From Geminicoccaceae bacterium (GTDB lineage Bacteria; Pseudomonadota; Alphaproteobacteria; Geminicoccales; Geminicoccaceae), in NCBI GenBank assembly GCA_025062095.1, contig JANXAZ010000007.1:1-64000 (forward strand): a stretch of DNA of 64,000 bases, in the 5' to 3' direction. The position numbers and the translations under genes are program-made. Positions 26,624-36,909 of the stretch are shown in pieces. How positions within the stretch are numbered: position 1 is the first letter of the stretch; each line of letters opens with the position of its first letter. The notes below the pieces were generated by a model. The model made no database searches. It was not told where the DNA came from and was given only the letters and a program-made list of their open reading frames with translations.

Positions 26624-27220
26624 GGGCCGAGAGCGTAGCAGAGCGCGACGCGCGCGAAAGAGCCCGGCCCCCGAGCCGCGAGCTCCCCCGGCCCGTGTAG
26701 ACGCGCGCGGACGAGCGCGCGCGACCCGTCGAGTTCCCGTTTCGGCCGCGGAACACTCTGCGCTCGACGCCGTCGAGCCGACGTTCGCCTCCCTCGAGCC
26801 GCGTCTCGCACGCGCGCGTGCGGGCGGACCAGGACCGAGAGCGCGTCTGCGGTCGCTGCCGGACGAGGAGCCCGGCGTCGACCGCCTCCGTCCGAACGCG
26901 GACGCGGTCGAGGGCGACCGCGAGGCTCCGGAACCGGAGGTCGATCGCGCCCCGGAAACGGCCGAGCTCGGTGACCGAGAGCCGCAGCTCGACGTTCGGA
27001 GGCGCGTTCTGCGGCCGCCGCCATCGCGCGCCGAGCAGCGGCGAGCCGCCGACCCGGCGCGTCCCGGGCCGGCCACCGTCCGGTCCTCCGCGTGACACGG
27101 ATGCGCCGACACGACCACGAGAGAAAGCGCACACGCCGGCGCCGCGCGCGCGACTGGCCCGTGGCCGCGCGCGATGCCATCTCGTACGCGTGCGACCGGG
27201 GATCGGGGATCGAGGCCGAC
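26624..27220. other. Gene-free stretch upstream of the indolepyruvate oxidoreductase
   Basis: About 600 bp between two divergent genes. Open frames here translate to Arg/Ser/Pro-rich sequence without domains. No clear promoter hexamers, hairpins or repeats were noticed. Confidence 0.5.
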
Positions 27221-30200
27221 GTGACGCAGCTCCTTTCCGTCTCGCTCGACGACAAGTACCGGCTCGAAGAAGGGCGCGTGTATCTCACCGGTGTGCAGGC
27301 GCTCGTGCGCCTGCCCATCGACCAGATCCGGCGCGACCGCCGCGCGGGGCTGAAAACGGCGGGCTACGTGACCGGTTATCGCGGCTCGCCCCTGGGCGGC
27401 TACGACCAGCAGCTCGCGGCCGCCAAGGCCTGGCTCGCCGCGCACGACGTCGTGCACCAACCGGCGGTCAACGAGGACCTCGCCGCCACCGCCTGTCAGG
27501 GCACGCAGCAGGTCAACCTCACCGGCGAAGGCCGCTTCGAGGGCGTGTTCGCGATCTGGTACGGCAAGGGCCCGGGCGTGGACCGTTCGGGCGACGCCAT
27601 CCGCCACGGCAATCTCTTCGGTACCGACCCCAAGGGCGGGGTGCTCTTGCTCCTGGGCGACGATCACATCTGCGAATCCTCGACCACGGCGCACCAGTCC
27701 GAATACGCCATGGTCGACGCCATGGTGCCCGTTCTCAACCCGTCGGGCGTCCAAGAAATCCTCGAATACGGGCTCTACGGTATCGCGCTGTCCCGCTTCT
27801 CGGGCGCGTGGGCGGCGCTCAAGTGCATCCACGATACGGTGGAGAGCACCGCCTCGATCGCCGTCTCCCCCGATCGGCCGCGGATCGTCCTTCCCGAGGA
27901 GGCGCTGTTGCCTCCCGTGCGCCGGCACATCGAGATCCCGCCCGAAGTTCCTTGGCCGCCCGTGGCGCTCGAGGTCGAGCGGAGGTTGCACACGGTGCGG
28001 ATGCAGGCGGCCAAGCTCTTCGCCCGCGTCAACCGCCTCGATCGCGTGGTGCTCGGTGCCCCGGGGGCGCGCGTCGTCGTCGCCACGACCGGCAAGTCGT
28101 ACCAGGACGTCGTCGTCGCTCTCGACGAACTCGGGACCGACGAAGCGCGCGCCCGAGTGCTGGGCCTTGCGGTCTTCAAAGTGGCGATGACCTTCCCCCT
28201 CGAACCGGAAGCGCTCCTCGAGGCCACTCGGGGCAGCGAGCTCCTCCTCGTGGTCGAAGAGAAGCGCGGGCTCGTCGAGAGCCAGGCCAAGGAGATCCTC
28301 TACAACCGGCGCGAGCGACCGATCGTGATCGGCAAGGAGGACGAGGAGGGACGCACGCTGTTCCCTTCCTGGGGCCAGCTCGAGCCGCTGTCGATCGCCA
28401 TCGAGATCGGCCGGCGCCTTTTCGCGCGCACGGGCGATCCCGCGCTCGCGGCACGGTTGCGCGAGCTCGAGGAACGGCGCGCCCATCTCCCCCGGGGCAC
28501 CGCCGAGCTCGTCCGCTTGCCCTGGTTCTGCCCCGGCTGTCCGCACAACACGAGCACGAAGGTTCCCGAGGGCTCGCGCGCGGTGGGCGGCATCGGCTGC
28601 CATTTCATGGTCACCTGGATGGGCCGCGACACGCTCGGCTGGACGCAGATGGGTGGCGAGGGCGCCTCCTGGATCGGTCAGGCGCCCTTCAGCACGCGCG
28701 CGCACGTCTTCCAGAACATCGGCGACGGCACCTTTTATCATTCGGGCTCGCTCGCGGTGCGAGCGGCGGTCGCATCGGGAGCGAACGTCACCTTCAAGAT
28801 CCTCTTCAACGACGCCGTCGCCATGACCGGCGGCCAGAAGATGGAAACCGCCAATCTCGGGGTCGCGCAGATCACCCGTCTGCTCGAAGCCGAAGGCGTG
28901 CAGGCGATCGCGGTGGTCACCGACGAGCCCGAGAAATACCCGATCCCTTCCGGCTTCGCGCCCGGCGTCACGGTCCATCACCGCGACGAGCTCGATGCCG
29001 TGCAGCGGCGCATGCGGACGATCCCGGGGGTGACCGCGATCGTCTACGATCAGACCTGCGCCGCCGAGAAACGCCGGCGCCGGAAGCGCGGACGATATCC
29101 CGATCCGGACGAGCGCGTGGTCATCAACGAGCTCGTCTGCGAGGGCTGCGGGGATTGCGGGCTGCAATCGAACTGCGTCGCGATCCAGCCGGTCGAAACC
29201 GAGTACGGCCGCAAGCGCCGCATCGATCAATCGGCCTGCAACAAGGACTTCTCCTGCCTGCGCGGCTTCTGTCCTTCCTTCGTGAGCGTGCGGGGCGCGA
29301 AGCTCAAGAAAACCACGACCGGGATCCGCGACCTGCCCTTTCCCGTCCTACCCGAGCCCGAGCTTCCCGTTCTCGATCGCCCCTACGGGATCGTGGTGGC
29401 CGGGATCGGAGGGACGGGGGTGGTGACCATCGCCGCGCTTCTCGGCATGGCCGCGCATCTCGAGGGCAAGGGCTTCGTCGCCCTCGACATGATCGGCCTC
29501 GCCCAGAAAGGCGGGGCGGTAGTGAGCCATCTCAAGATCGCGCCTTCCCCCGAGGCGGTGGGCGCGCCGCGCGTCGCACCGGGCGGGGCGCGGTTGTTGT
29601 TGGGCTGCGATCTGTTGGTCGCGGCCGGTCGCACCGCCCTGCCCACGGTGCGGCGGGGGGTGACGCGGATCGTCGCGAACAGCGAGGAGGTGCTCACCGG
29701 AGCCTTCACCCGCGATCCCGACCTCGCCTTCCCCGGCGCGCAGCTGCGCCGCACTCTGGAAGAGGCGGCGGGTGCCGAGCGGGTCGAGTTCGTCGAGGCG
29801 ACCCGGCTCGCCACGGCTCTGTTGGGCGATGCGATCGCCGCCAATCTCTTCCTCGTCGGCTACGCCTGGCAGCGCGGCCTGGTGCCTTTGTCGGAAGCAG
29901 CGATCCTGCGGGCGATCGAGATCAACGGGGTCGCGGTCGCGTTCAACCAGCGGGCCTTTTCTTGGGGGCGGCGGGCGGCCTTCGATCTCGAGGCGGTGCG
30001 GAAGATCGCCGGGATCGCTGCCGAGCGCCGACCGCTCGATCTCGAGGCGACGATCGCCGATCGCGTGCGCTTCTTGACCGAATATCAGGACGGCCGTTGG
30101 GCCGAGCGCTACCGGAAGACGGTCGAGCGCGTGCGCGCCGCGGAAGAGCGCGTCGCTCCCGGCAGCACCGCCCTTTCCCTCGCGGTCGCCCGCAATCTCT

Positions 30201-30697
30201 TCAAGCTCATGGCCTACAAGGACGAGTACGAGGTGGCGCGGCTGATGTCGGGCGAGGCCTTCCGCGCCCAGCTCGCGCGCGAGTTCGAGAGCTGGGATCG
30301 CCTCGAATTCCATCTCGCCCCGCCCCTTCTCGCCGAGCGCGATCCGCGCACGGGGCATCTGCGCAAGAAACGCTTCGGTCCGTGGATGATGACCGCCTTC
30401 CGCTGGCTCGCGCATCTGCGCCGGTTGCGCGGTACGCCCTTCGACCCGTTCGGCTGGACCAGAGAGCGACGCACCGAACGCGCGCTCATCGCCGAATACG
30501 AGGCTCTGCTCGACGAAATCCTGCTCGGGCTCTCGGCCGACCGCCTGGAGCTCGCGATCGAGCTCGCGCGTCTGCCCGAGGGGATCCGCGGTTTCGGCCA
30601 CGTGAAGGAGGCGAACCTCGCCCGGGTGCGCGCGCGCTGGCGCGAGCTCGCGGCGCGCTGGCGGACGCGCGAGGCGGTGCCCCTCGCCGCCGAATAG
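27221..30697 (+). CDS. Indolepyruvate:ferredoxin oxidoreductase, fused single chain
   Basis: This 1158-aa enzyme oxidatively decarboxylates aryl or branched 2-oxo acids to acyl-CoA and reduces ferredoxin. An N-terminal pyrimidine-binding domain (VTGYRGSPLGGYDQQL, HQPAVNEDLAATACQGTQQ) is followed by a thiamine-diphosphate domain (FCPGCPHNTST, NIGDGTFYHSG, NDAVAMTGGQKME). A cysteine-rich FeS region comes next (CEGCGDCGLQSNC, CNKDFSCLRGFCPSF). The C-terminal gamma domain (GIGGTGVVTIAALLGMAAHL) and a terminal alpha-helical region close the chain. This fused form is common in alpha- and betaproteobacteria. The GTG at 27221 (VTQLLSVSLDDKYRLEEG) fits the family start; longer upstream codons are Arg-rich. 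No paired ferredoxin gene is adjacent. Confidence 0.93.
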   Translation: MTQLLSVSLDDKYRLEEGRVYLTGVQALVRLPIDQIRRDRRAGLKTAGYVTGYRGSPLGGYDQQLAAAKAWLAAHDVVHQPAVNEDLAATACQGTQQVNLTGEGRFEGVFAIWYGKGPGVDRSGDAIRHGNLFGTDPKGGVLLLLGDDHICESSTTAHQSEYAMVDAMVPVLNPSGVQEILEYGLYGIALSRFSGAWAALKCIHDTVESTASIAVSPDRPRIVLPEEALLPPVRRHIEIPPEVPWPPVALEVERRLHTVRMQAAKLFARVNRLDRVVLGAPGARVVVATTGKSYQDVVVALDELGTDEARARVLGLAVFKVAMTFPLEPEALLEATRGSELLLVVEEKRGLVESQAKEILYNRRERPIVIGKEDEEGRTLFPSWGQLEPLSIAIEIGRRLFARTGDPALAARLRELEERRAHLPRGTAELVRLPWFCPGCPHNTSTKVPEGSRAVGGIGCHFMVTWMGRDTLGWTQMGGEGASWIGQAPFSTRAHVFQNIGDGTFYHSGSLAVRAAVASGANVTFKILFNDAVAMTGGQKMETANLGVAQITRLLEAEGVQAIAVVTDEPEKYPIPSGFAPGVTVHHRDELDAVQRRMRTIPGVTAIVYDQTCAAEKRRRRKRGRYPDPDERVVINELVCEGCGDCGLQSNCVAIQPVETEYGRKRRIDQSACNKDFSCLRGFCPSFVSVRGAKLKKTTTGIRDLPFPVLPEPELPVLDRPYGIVVAGIGGTGVVTIAALLGMAAHLEGKGFVALDMIGLAQKGGAVVSHLKIAPSPEAVGAPRVAPGGARLLLGCDLLVAAGRTALPTVRRGVTRIVANSEEVLTGAFTRDPDLAFPGAQLRRTLEEAAGAERVEFVEATRLATALLGDAIAANLFLVGYAWQRGLVPLSEAAILRAIEINGVAVAFNQRAFSWGRRAAFDLEAVRKIAGIAAERRPLDLEATIADRVRFLTEYQDGRWAERYRKTVERVRAAEERVAPGSTALSLAVARNLFKLMAYKDEYEVARLMSGEAFRAQLAREFESWDRLEFHLAPPLLAERDPRTGHLRKKRFGPWMMTAFRWLAHLRRLRGTPFDPFGWTRERRTERALIAEYEALLDEILLGLSADRLELAIELARLPEGIRGFGHVKEANLARVRARWRELAARWRTREAVPLAAE

Positions 30698-30856
30698 CGC
30701 CGCGCGCGCACGAGCCCTTCCCCTTCTGTCGTTGCGCCCTCGGGCTTCGCGGCTAGGATGGGCTCGCTGGGGGAGGCGAGACGGAAACGGCCGCGAAGCG
30801 GCGGAGGCCGCGCTCGTCCTCCTCGCGGCGCTCGCACATCAGGGAGGACGCTCGAA

Positions 30857-31987
<1,131 letters not shown>

Positions 31988-32009
31988 AGCGCAAGACCGC
32001 GCGCGAGGG

Positions 32010-32033
32010 AACGGCGGCCCACGGGCCGCCGTT
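32010..32033. terminator. Hairpin terminator between convergent genes
   Basis: A perfect 10-bp stem, AACGGCGGCC with loop CACG and GGCCGCCGTT, is followed by a T-rich stretch (TTCCTTTCG) on the plus strand. It suits termination of the SMP-30 gene and may also work for the minus-strand methyltransferase operon. Confidence 0.75.
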
Positions 32034-32044
32034 TCCTTTCGCCT

Positions 32045-32737
32045 TCAGCCGGGTCGCGCGCGCGAGGCGGGCGTGAGCACGAGCATCGTCACCGCGTCGC
32101 CCATGCGATGGGCGCGCAACAGCGGTTCCAGCCCGGCCTCGGCCAAGTGCCGCTCGGTCGCGGGATCGAAGCGGGCGGCGAAGGCCCAGCGCAGCCAGGC
32201 GGAGAGCATGCGCATCCACCAGCGCACGAGGGTGCGCGAGGAACGGTGGTAGTCGAGGAGGAGGATCCGACCGCCCGGACGGGTCACGCGCGCGAGCTCG
32301 CGCAAGGCGGGCAGCTGCAACTCGTCCGGCAGGCACAAGAGCACGAAGGTCGCGACCACGGTATCGAAACAGCCATCGGGAAAAGCGAGCTCGAGGAGGT
32401 TCATCTCCAGAAGCTGCACCTTCTTGCCCAAGCGCCGCGCGCGCGCCCGCGCGCGCGCGAGCATGGCGGGGCTGGCATCGATGCCCACGACCTCGCTGTT
32501 CGGAGGATAAAAGGGCATGTTGCAGCCGGTGCCCACGCCCACGTCCAGGAGCTTGCCGGGAAGGGCGTGGGCGAAGAGCTCGGCGCGCAGCCGGCGCTTC
32601 CAGCTTCGCTCGTAAAGAGCGTCTAAGAGATCGTAGACCGGAGCGATCCGCTCGTAGGCGCGCCGCACCTCGCGGGTCTGTGCTTCGACGAGCGCCGCAT
32701 CGAGCGGACGAGCGTCGAGGGCGGGGTTCCGGCTCAC
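32045..32737 (-). CDS. SAM-dependent methyltransferase (UbiE/PmtA-like)
   Basis: This 230-aa class I methyltransferase has SAM motif I at residues 64-72 (LDVGVGTGC), then EVVGIDASPAMLARARARAR (motif II), LDLL-type LEMNLLELAFPDGCFDTVVA (motif III) and ARVTRPGGRILLLDYHRS. The opening YERIAPVYDLLDAL and the following NMPFYPP are similar to UbiE and to the short Rhodobacter-type phosphatidylethanolamine N-methyltransferase PmtA. It starts with GTG and overlaps the desaturase gene by GTGA. With a desaturase and a glycolipid-type glycosyltransferase upstream, a lipid substrate is the best guess. Confidence 0.8.
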   Translation of the reverse strand: MSRNPALDARPLDAALVEAQTREVRRAYERIAPVYDLLDALYERSWKRRLRAELFAHALPGKLLDVGVGTGCNMPFYPPNSEVVGIDASPAMLARARARARRLGKKVQLLEMNLLELAFPDGCFDTVVATFVLLCLPDELQLPALRELARVTRPGGRILLLDYHRSSRTLVRWWMRMLSAWLRWAFAARFDPATERHLAEAGLEPLLRAHRMGDAVTMLVLTPASRARPG

Positions 32738-33720
32738 GGTCGGACCTCGACGGAAGCGGCGAGGCGATCGATCGGGATCGGCCCACGGAACTGGCGCCAA
32801 GGATACACGAGGTAGTGTCCCGCGTAGCGCGCGCCGTCGGCGGCGAAGGCCGCGGGCAGCGCGGTCCAGGGGAGGTGCGGGTGACGATGATGCGTCCCGT
32901 GCAGGTTGCCGTTCAGGACGAGCAGGGCGAGCGCCCGCGGCGCGGCGAGGTCGAAACCCTGCCGCGGATCCCCGAGCGGGCCACCGTAATGCGCGGCGTT
33001 GTCGAGAAGTGAAACCAGAAACGCCCGGCCGCAGAGGGCGAGAGCGAGCAACGGCCAGGCTTCGCCGTAGAGCGCGAAGGCGAAGAAGAGGAGCGCGAGG
33101 ATCGCCGCGGCCTCGAGGCGGATGCGCCGGAGCGACGCCGGCGCGAGCAGCCGCCGCTCGGCGCGGTCGGCCGTCGTCGGCGCTTCCCGCGCTCCTTCGA
33201 AGAAGGTCCGGCGGACGAGCGGACGTAGAAATCGGCGCGGAAGAAAGCTCGCGAGCCCGCTCGCCGCTTCGGCCAGGTACAGACCGCCGATCAAGCGCAA
33301 ATAATAAACGACGAGGCGCGAGTCGGGGAGAAACCTCGAGCGACGAAGAACTTCGCTGCGCGGATCGAAGATTTCCGGTCGCTCGACGGCTCGCGCGTTG
33401 AGCGCGTGGTGCTCGAGATGGCCGAAGCGCAACACGTCGAAGGGAGCGAGGAAGAGCACGGCGAGCAGACGCGCGACCGCATCGTTGAGTTTCCGGCCGG
33501 GCAAGAGGTGGCCGTGGATCGCCTCGTGCAGGAGCGCCCAATGCGGCACGATCGCGCACACCGAGACGAGCAGGCTCGCCGCGACGAGGCCGGCCCCGAG
33601 CTCGCCGCGAAGAAGGGGCAGGAGAAGGAAAAGCCAAACCGCGACAGCCGCCGCGACGGCGGTCGCCGCGACGTTGGCGGCGACGGGAAGGGGCGCGGAG
33701 CGGGCGTCGCGGGCGCGCAC
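32734..33720 (-). CDS. Membrane fatty-acid desaturase
   Basis: This 328-aa di-iron membrane enzyme has the three histidine boxes of the family at residues 65-71 (HEAIHGH), 101-105 (HLEHH) and 274-282 (HGTHHRHPH). Four or so hydrophobic segments surround them (for example 12-37, 44-64 and 200-235). Desaturases of this group introduce double bonds or hydroxyl groups into acyl or sphingoid chains. It starts with GTG at 33720, 12 bp after the glycosyltransferase stop, and overlaps the methyltransferase gene, so the three are one operon. Confidence 0.88.
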   Translation of the reverse strand: MRARDARSAPLPVAANVAATAVAAAVAVWLFLLLPLLRGELGAGLVAASLLVSVCAIVPHWALLHEAIHGHLLPGRKLNDAVARLLAVLFLAPFDVLRFGHLEHHALNARAVERPEIFDPRSEVLRRSRFLPDSRLVVYYLRLIGGLYLAEAASGLASFLPRRFLRPLVRRTFFEGAREAPTTADRAERRLLAPASLRRIRLEAAAILALLFFAFALYGEAWPLLALALCGRAFLVSLLDNAAHYGGPLGDPRQGFDLAAPRALALLVLNGNLHGTHHRHPHLPWTALPAAFAADGARYAGHYLVYPWRQFRGPIPIDRLAASVEVRP

Positions 33721-33732
33721 GAGCCTTCTCCG

Positions 33733-34863
33733 CTAGCTGCCGCTCGCCCGTTCGGCGAGCCGCATCTCGTTGCCGCGCCAGACGAAGCCCTTGCCGACCC
33801 AACCCTGGCAGTAGAGCACGGGCAGCAACAGATCGCGCAAAACCATCGCCGGCAGGCTCCAACGCGTCAGATGCCAGCCGGCGCTGCGGGCGAGGGCCGC
33901 TTCCGACGCGTACCAGAACAACAGCAGCACCCCGAGCGCCGGGAGCACCGGCATCTCGGCGAACCAGGCCCACAGCCCGCAGGCGAGCGAGGGCACGAAG
34001 CTCCCGGAGGCGATCTCCGCCGCGTAGAAGAAGGGGAAGGTCTCGCGCCGGAGGCGCGCCCAGCGGAGCTGCCGGCTCCAGACCTCGGTGAAGCTGCGTC
34101 GGCCCAGCGCCTGCTCGAAGGGGCGCGGCACGACGCGGATGCGGTAGCCGGCCGCGCGCAAGAGCTTGGTCGTCGCCGCGTCCTCGGCCGGCTCGGCGGC
34201 GAGGGCCTCGATCCCGCCCAATGGCTCGAGGATCGAGCGCCGATAGAGCATGACCTTGCCTTGGGCGAAGCCGAAGCCCAGGAGATCGGCGAAGAGCTGC
34301 CAGCGCGTCTGGTAGGTGTTGAGGAAGGCGCACTCGAGCTCGGCCCAGAAGCCCTCCACCCGACCGGCGATCGGAGGGGCACAGACCAGTCCCGTGTCCT
34401 CGCCCCACGCGTCCAACAGGCGCGCGAAGAAGTCGGGGGGCAGGAGCACGTTGCTGTCGACCATGGCGACGAGATCGTAGCGCGCCTCGCGCCATCCCTT
34501 GACCGTGTTGTTGAGCTTGGGGTTGATGCTGATCGGATCGTCGCCGACCAAAAGTCGTGCGCGGACCTGCGGGTGTGCGGCGATCAGGCGCTCGACGAGG
34601 GGGACCACCGGGTCGTCGGCGTCCTTGACGCAGAAGATCACCTCGTATTCGGGCCAGTCGAGGCGGAAGCTCGAGGCGAGCGCCTCCTCGAGATGGTTCT
34701 CGAGCCCGCGCACGGGGCGCAGAAGCGTGATCGGCGGCCGCTCGGCGGGAGACGCCGAGCGCTGACGGTCGCGGGCGGCGCGCCAGGCGACGAGGCTCGT
34801 GCTCGCGAGATGCGCCAGCGCGGCGATCGTGCAGGCGGTCGACGCTGCGGCTTCGATCGGCAT
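33733..34863 (-). CDS. Ceramide-glucosyltransferase-like GT21 enzyme
   Basis: This 376-aa membrane-bound inverting glycosyltransferase has the GT21/GT2 catalytic set: DADD at residues 81-84, D136 in MVDSNVLL, ED at 227-228 and QLRW at 265-268, the (Q/R)xxRW signature. A single N-terminal hydrophobic segment (about 5-28) and two or three at the C terminus anchor it. The closest named relatives are ceramide glucosyltransferases and the hopanoid enzyme HpnI; no hpn genes are nearby. It is the first gene of the operon with the desaturase and methyltransferase, so a glycolipid is likely the product. Confidence 0.85.
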   Translation of the reverse strand: MPIEAAASTACTIAALAHLASTSLVAWRAARDRQRSASPAERPPITLLRPVRGLENHLEEALASSFRLDWPEYEVIFCVKDADDPVVPLVERLIAAHPQVRARLLVGDDPISINPKLNNTVKGWREARYDLVAMVDSNVLLPPDFFARLLDAWGEDTGLVCAPPIAGRVEGFWAELECAFLNTYQTRWQLFADLLGFGFAQGKVMLYRRSILEPLGGIEALAAEPAEDAATTKLLRAAGYRIRVVPRPFEQALGRRSFTEVWSRQLRWARLRRETFPFFYAAEIASGSFVPSLACGLWAWFAEMPVLPALGVLLLFWYASEAALARSAGWHLTRWSLPAMVLRDLLLPVLYCQGWVGKGFVWRGNEMRLAERASGS

Positions 34864-34997
34864 CGCCCCTCCCGTTCGCTCGGCTTCTCGTTCCCGTGGG
34901 TCGTCGCCATGGGAATGCTGCTAAGGCGGCCACTCGACAAGAGGATGACGATCGCGCCGGCGCGGACCCGTTCCGCGCCCGCCGAAGCGGTTCCGCC

Positions 34998-36173
34998 TCA
35001 GCTCGTCGTTCGTTCGAGCCAGCGGCGGATGCGCGCACAGGCCTCGCGGATCGCCTCGGTCGAGGCGGCGTACGAGAAGCGCAGATAGCCTTCCCCGAAG
35101 ATCCCGAACGAGGTACCGGAAACGACCGCCACACCGGCCTCCTCGAGCAGCCGGTCCTGGAGTTCGCGCGACGAGAGGCCGGTGCCCGTGATGTTCGGAA
35201 AGGCGTAGAAGGCGCCGCCCGGCATCGGGCAGCGGAACCCGGGGATCGCGTTGAGCTCTTCGACGATGACCCGCCGGCGCTCGTCGAAGGCGCGCACCAT
35301 GGCCTCCACCGCGTCCTGCGGCCCCCGGAGCGCCTCGATCCCGGCCCATTGGGCGGCGGCGTTGACGCAGGAATGGACGTTGACGGCGAGACGGACGGCG
35401 TGCTCGACGAGCGCCTTCGGCCACACTCCCCAGCCCAGCCGCCAGCCCGTCATGGCGTAGGTCTTCGACCAACCATCGAGAAGAACGAGCCGATCGTCGA
35501 GTTCGGGATAAGCGGTGAGCGAGGCGTGCGGAACCCCGTCGTAGACGATGCGGGCGTAGATCTCGTCGGAGAGCACGGCGACGTGGGGATGGCGCATCAA
35601 CCCCTCGACGAGCCGGTCGAGCTCGGCCTTGGGCACCACGCCACCCGTGGGATTGGCCGGGCTGTTGACGATCAGGAGGCGCGTGCGGGGGGTGATCTGA
35701 GCGAGGACCTCCTCGGCGGAGAACGCATAGCCTTTGGACTCGTGGAGCGCGATCGGGATCGGCGTCGCGCCGCTCCACTCGATGAGCGACCGGTAGATGG
35801 GAAAGCCGGGATCGGGATAGAGGATCTCGGCCCCGGGCTCGCCGAACATGGCGATGGCCATGAACATCGTCACCTTGCCCCCGGGGACGATGACGATCCG
35901 GTCGGGATCGACCGTCACGCCGCGACGCTTCCACATGTCCTCCGCCACCGCCTCGCGCAGCGGGCGGATGCCGTTGGCGGGGGTGTAGCCGTGATGGCCG
36001 TCGCGCAGGGCCTTGACCGCCGCCTCGACGATGTTGGGCGGGGTGGGAAAGTCGGGCTGGCCGATGCCCAGGTTGATGACGTCGCGGCCGGATTCTTTGA
36101 GGCGGGTGGCGCGCGCGAGCACGTCGAAAGCGGTCTCGGTCCCCAGACGAGCCATGGCCGCGGCGAGGCGCAT
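34998..36173 (-). CDS. Pyridoxal-phosphate aminotransferase, class I
   Basis: This 391-aa fold-type I aminotransferase has K237 in DGWSKTYAMTGWRLGW as the PLP Schiff-base lysine, N174 in SPANPTGG, and D203 and Y206 in LSDEIY. FGEPGAEILYPDPGFP and YTPANGIRPLREAV are typical of the aspartate/aromatic branch. The substrate is not defined by sequence; aspartate, alanine or aromatic amino acids are possible. The ATG at 36173 gives MRLAAAMARLGTE; a second in-frame ATG is six codons later. It is not obviously in an operon. Confidence 0.93.
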   Translation of the reverse strand: MRLAAAMARLGTETAFDVLARATRLKESGRDVINLGIGQPDFPTPPNIVEAAVKALRDGHHGYTPANGIRPLREAVAEDMWKRRGVTVDPDRIVIVPGGKVTMFMAIAMFGEPGAEILYPDPGFPIYRSLIEWSGATPIPIALHESKGYAFSAEEVLAQITPRTRLLIVNSPANPTGGVVPKAELDRLVEGLMRHPHVAVLSDEIYARIVYDGVPHASLTAYPELDDRLVLLDGWSKTYAMTGWRLGWGVWPKALVEHAVRLAVNVHSCVNAAAQWAGIEALRGPQDAVEAMVRAFDERRRVIVEELNAIPGFRCPMPGGAFYAFPNITGTGLSSRELQDRLLEEAGVAVVSGTSFGIFGEGYLRFSYAASTEAIREACARIRRWLERTTS

Positions 36174-36326
36174 CGCGTGATCTCCCGGAAAACGGCGGGC
36201 GCCGACGTTAGGGGGAGGTGAGCCGACAGGGCAAGGCCGCGGCGCGAGGAGTTCCGTGCGCGGCCCCTTGGGGGCGGGCGCCGAGCATGGTAGGGTCGCG
36301 CATTCACCTCGCACGGAGGGACTTCC

Positions 36327-36719
36327 TTGAACCCGACCCGCAACGCCGACGCCGCCGCCGAAGCGGAGGACTACTTCTTCGCCCAGTGCCCCGATCCGCG
36401 TGCCGAACCCGTGCTCGCGACCGGCGAGCTCGACGGCGTCGTGCTGCTCTATTTCGAGGACGTGCAGACGATCGCCACGCTCCGGGCCGGTCACCAATGG
36501 GGTGTGCGTTTCCCCCAGGTGGTGGTCGTGCTCGATGCCGAAGGCGTGCCCGAGCGCATGGTCCGCATCGAGGAGGACGAGACGGGCGAACGCACGCTCT
36601 GCCTCGTCGGCCGCGACGGGACGCACGTGAGCTTCGGGCCGCTCGGGCCCACCGATGCGCCGCGCTTTCTCGCCGTGGCGGCGGAGATCTTGCGCGGCGA
36701 AGCCGAAAGCGCGGCGTGA
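36327..36719 (+). CDS. Conserved-looking hypothetical protein
   Basis: I do not recognise this 130-aa acidic protein. It starts with TTG, supported by GGAGGG six bases upstream, and begins MNPTRNADAAAEAEDYFFAQ. No signal peptide, membrane segment or metal motif is visible. The central part (LDGVVLLYFEDVQTIATLRA, FPQVVVVLDAEGVPERM) looks like alternating strands and helices, and codon use matches neighbours, so a soluble single-domain protein is likely. It is divergent from the aminotransferase, 153 bp away, and convergent with an amidase. Confidence 0.65.
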   Translation: MNPTRNADAAAEAEDYFFAQCPDPRAEPVLATGELDGVVLLYFEDVQTIATLRAGHQWGVRFPQVVVVLDAEGVPERMVRIEEDETGERTLCLVGRDGTHVSFGPLGPTDAPRFLAVAAEILRGEAESAA

Positions 36720-36909
36720 GCGCGGCGAGAGCGCGACGAACGGGCGAACCGCGGCTCGGAAGACGCCGTTCGTGAGCCTGCCGGACGGAAGCCTCCCGGA
36801 ACCGCGCCGGAGGCGCTCCGGACTCGCGGAAACGGGCTCCGCGCGTCCCGCGCGGCGGACGCGTCCGCGGCTTCCGTCCGACGGCGCCCCGTGATCGGGC
36901 CGCGCGGCG

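Noticed and set aside
36735-36771. Terminator between the hypothetical gene at 36.3 kb and the amidase
   Set aside because: The 8-bp repeat ACGAACGG/CCGTTCGT encloses a 21-bp loop and has no T-run.
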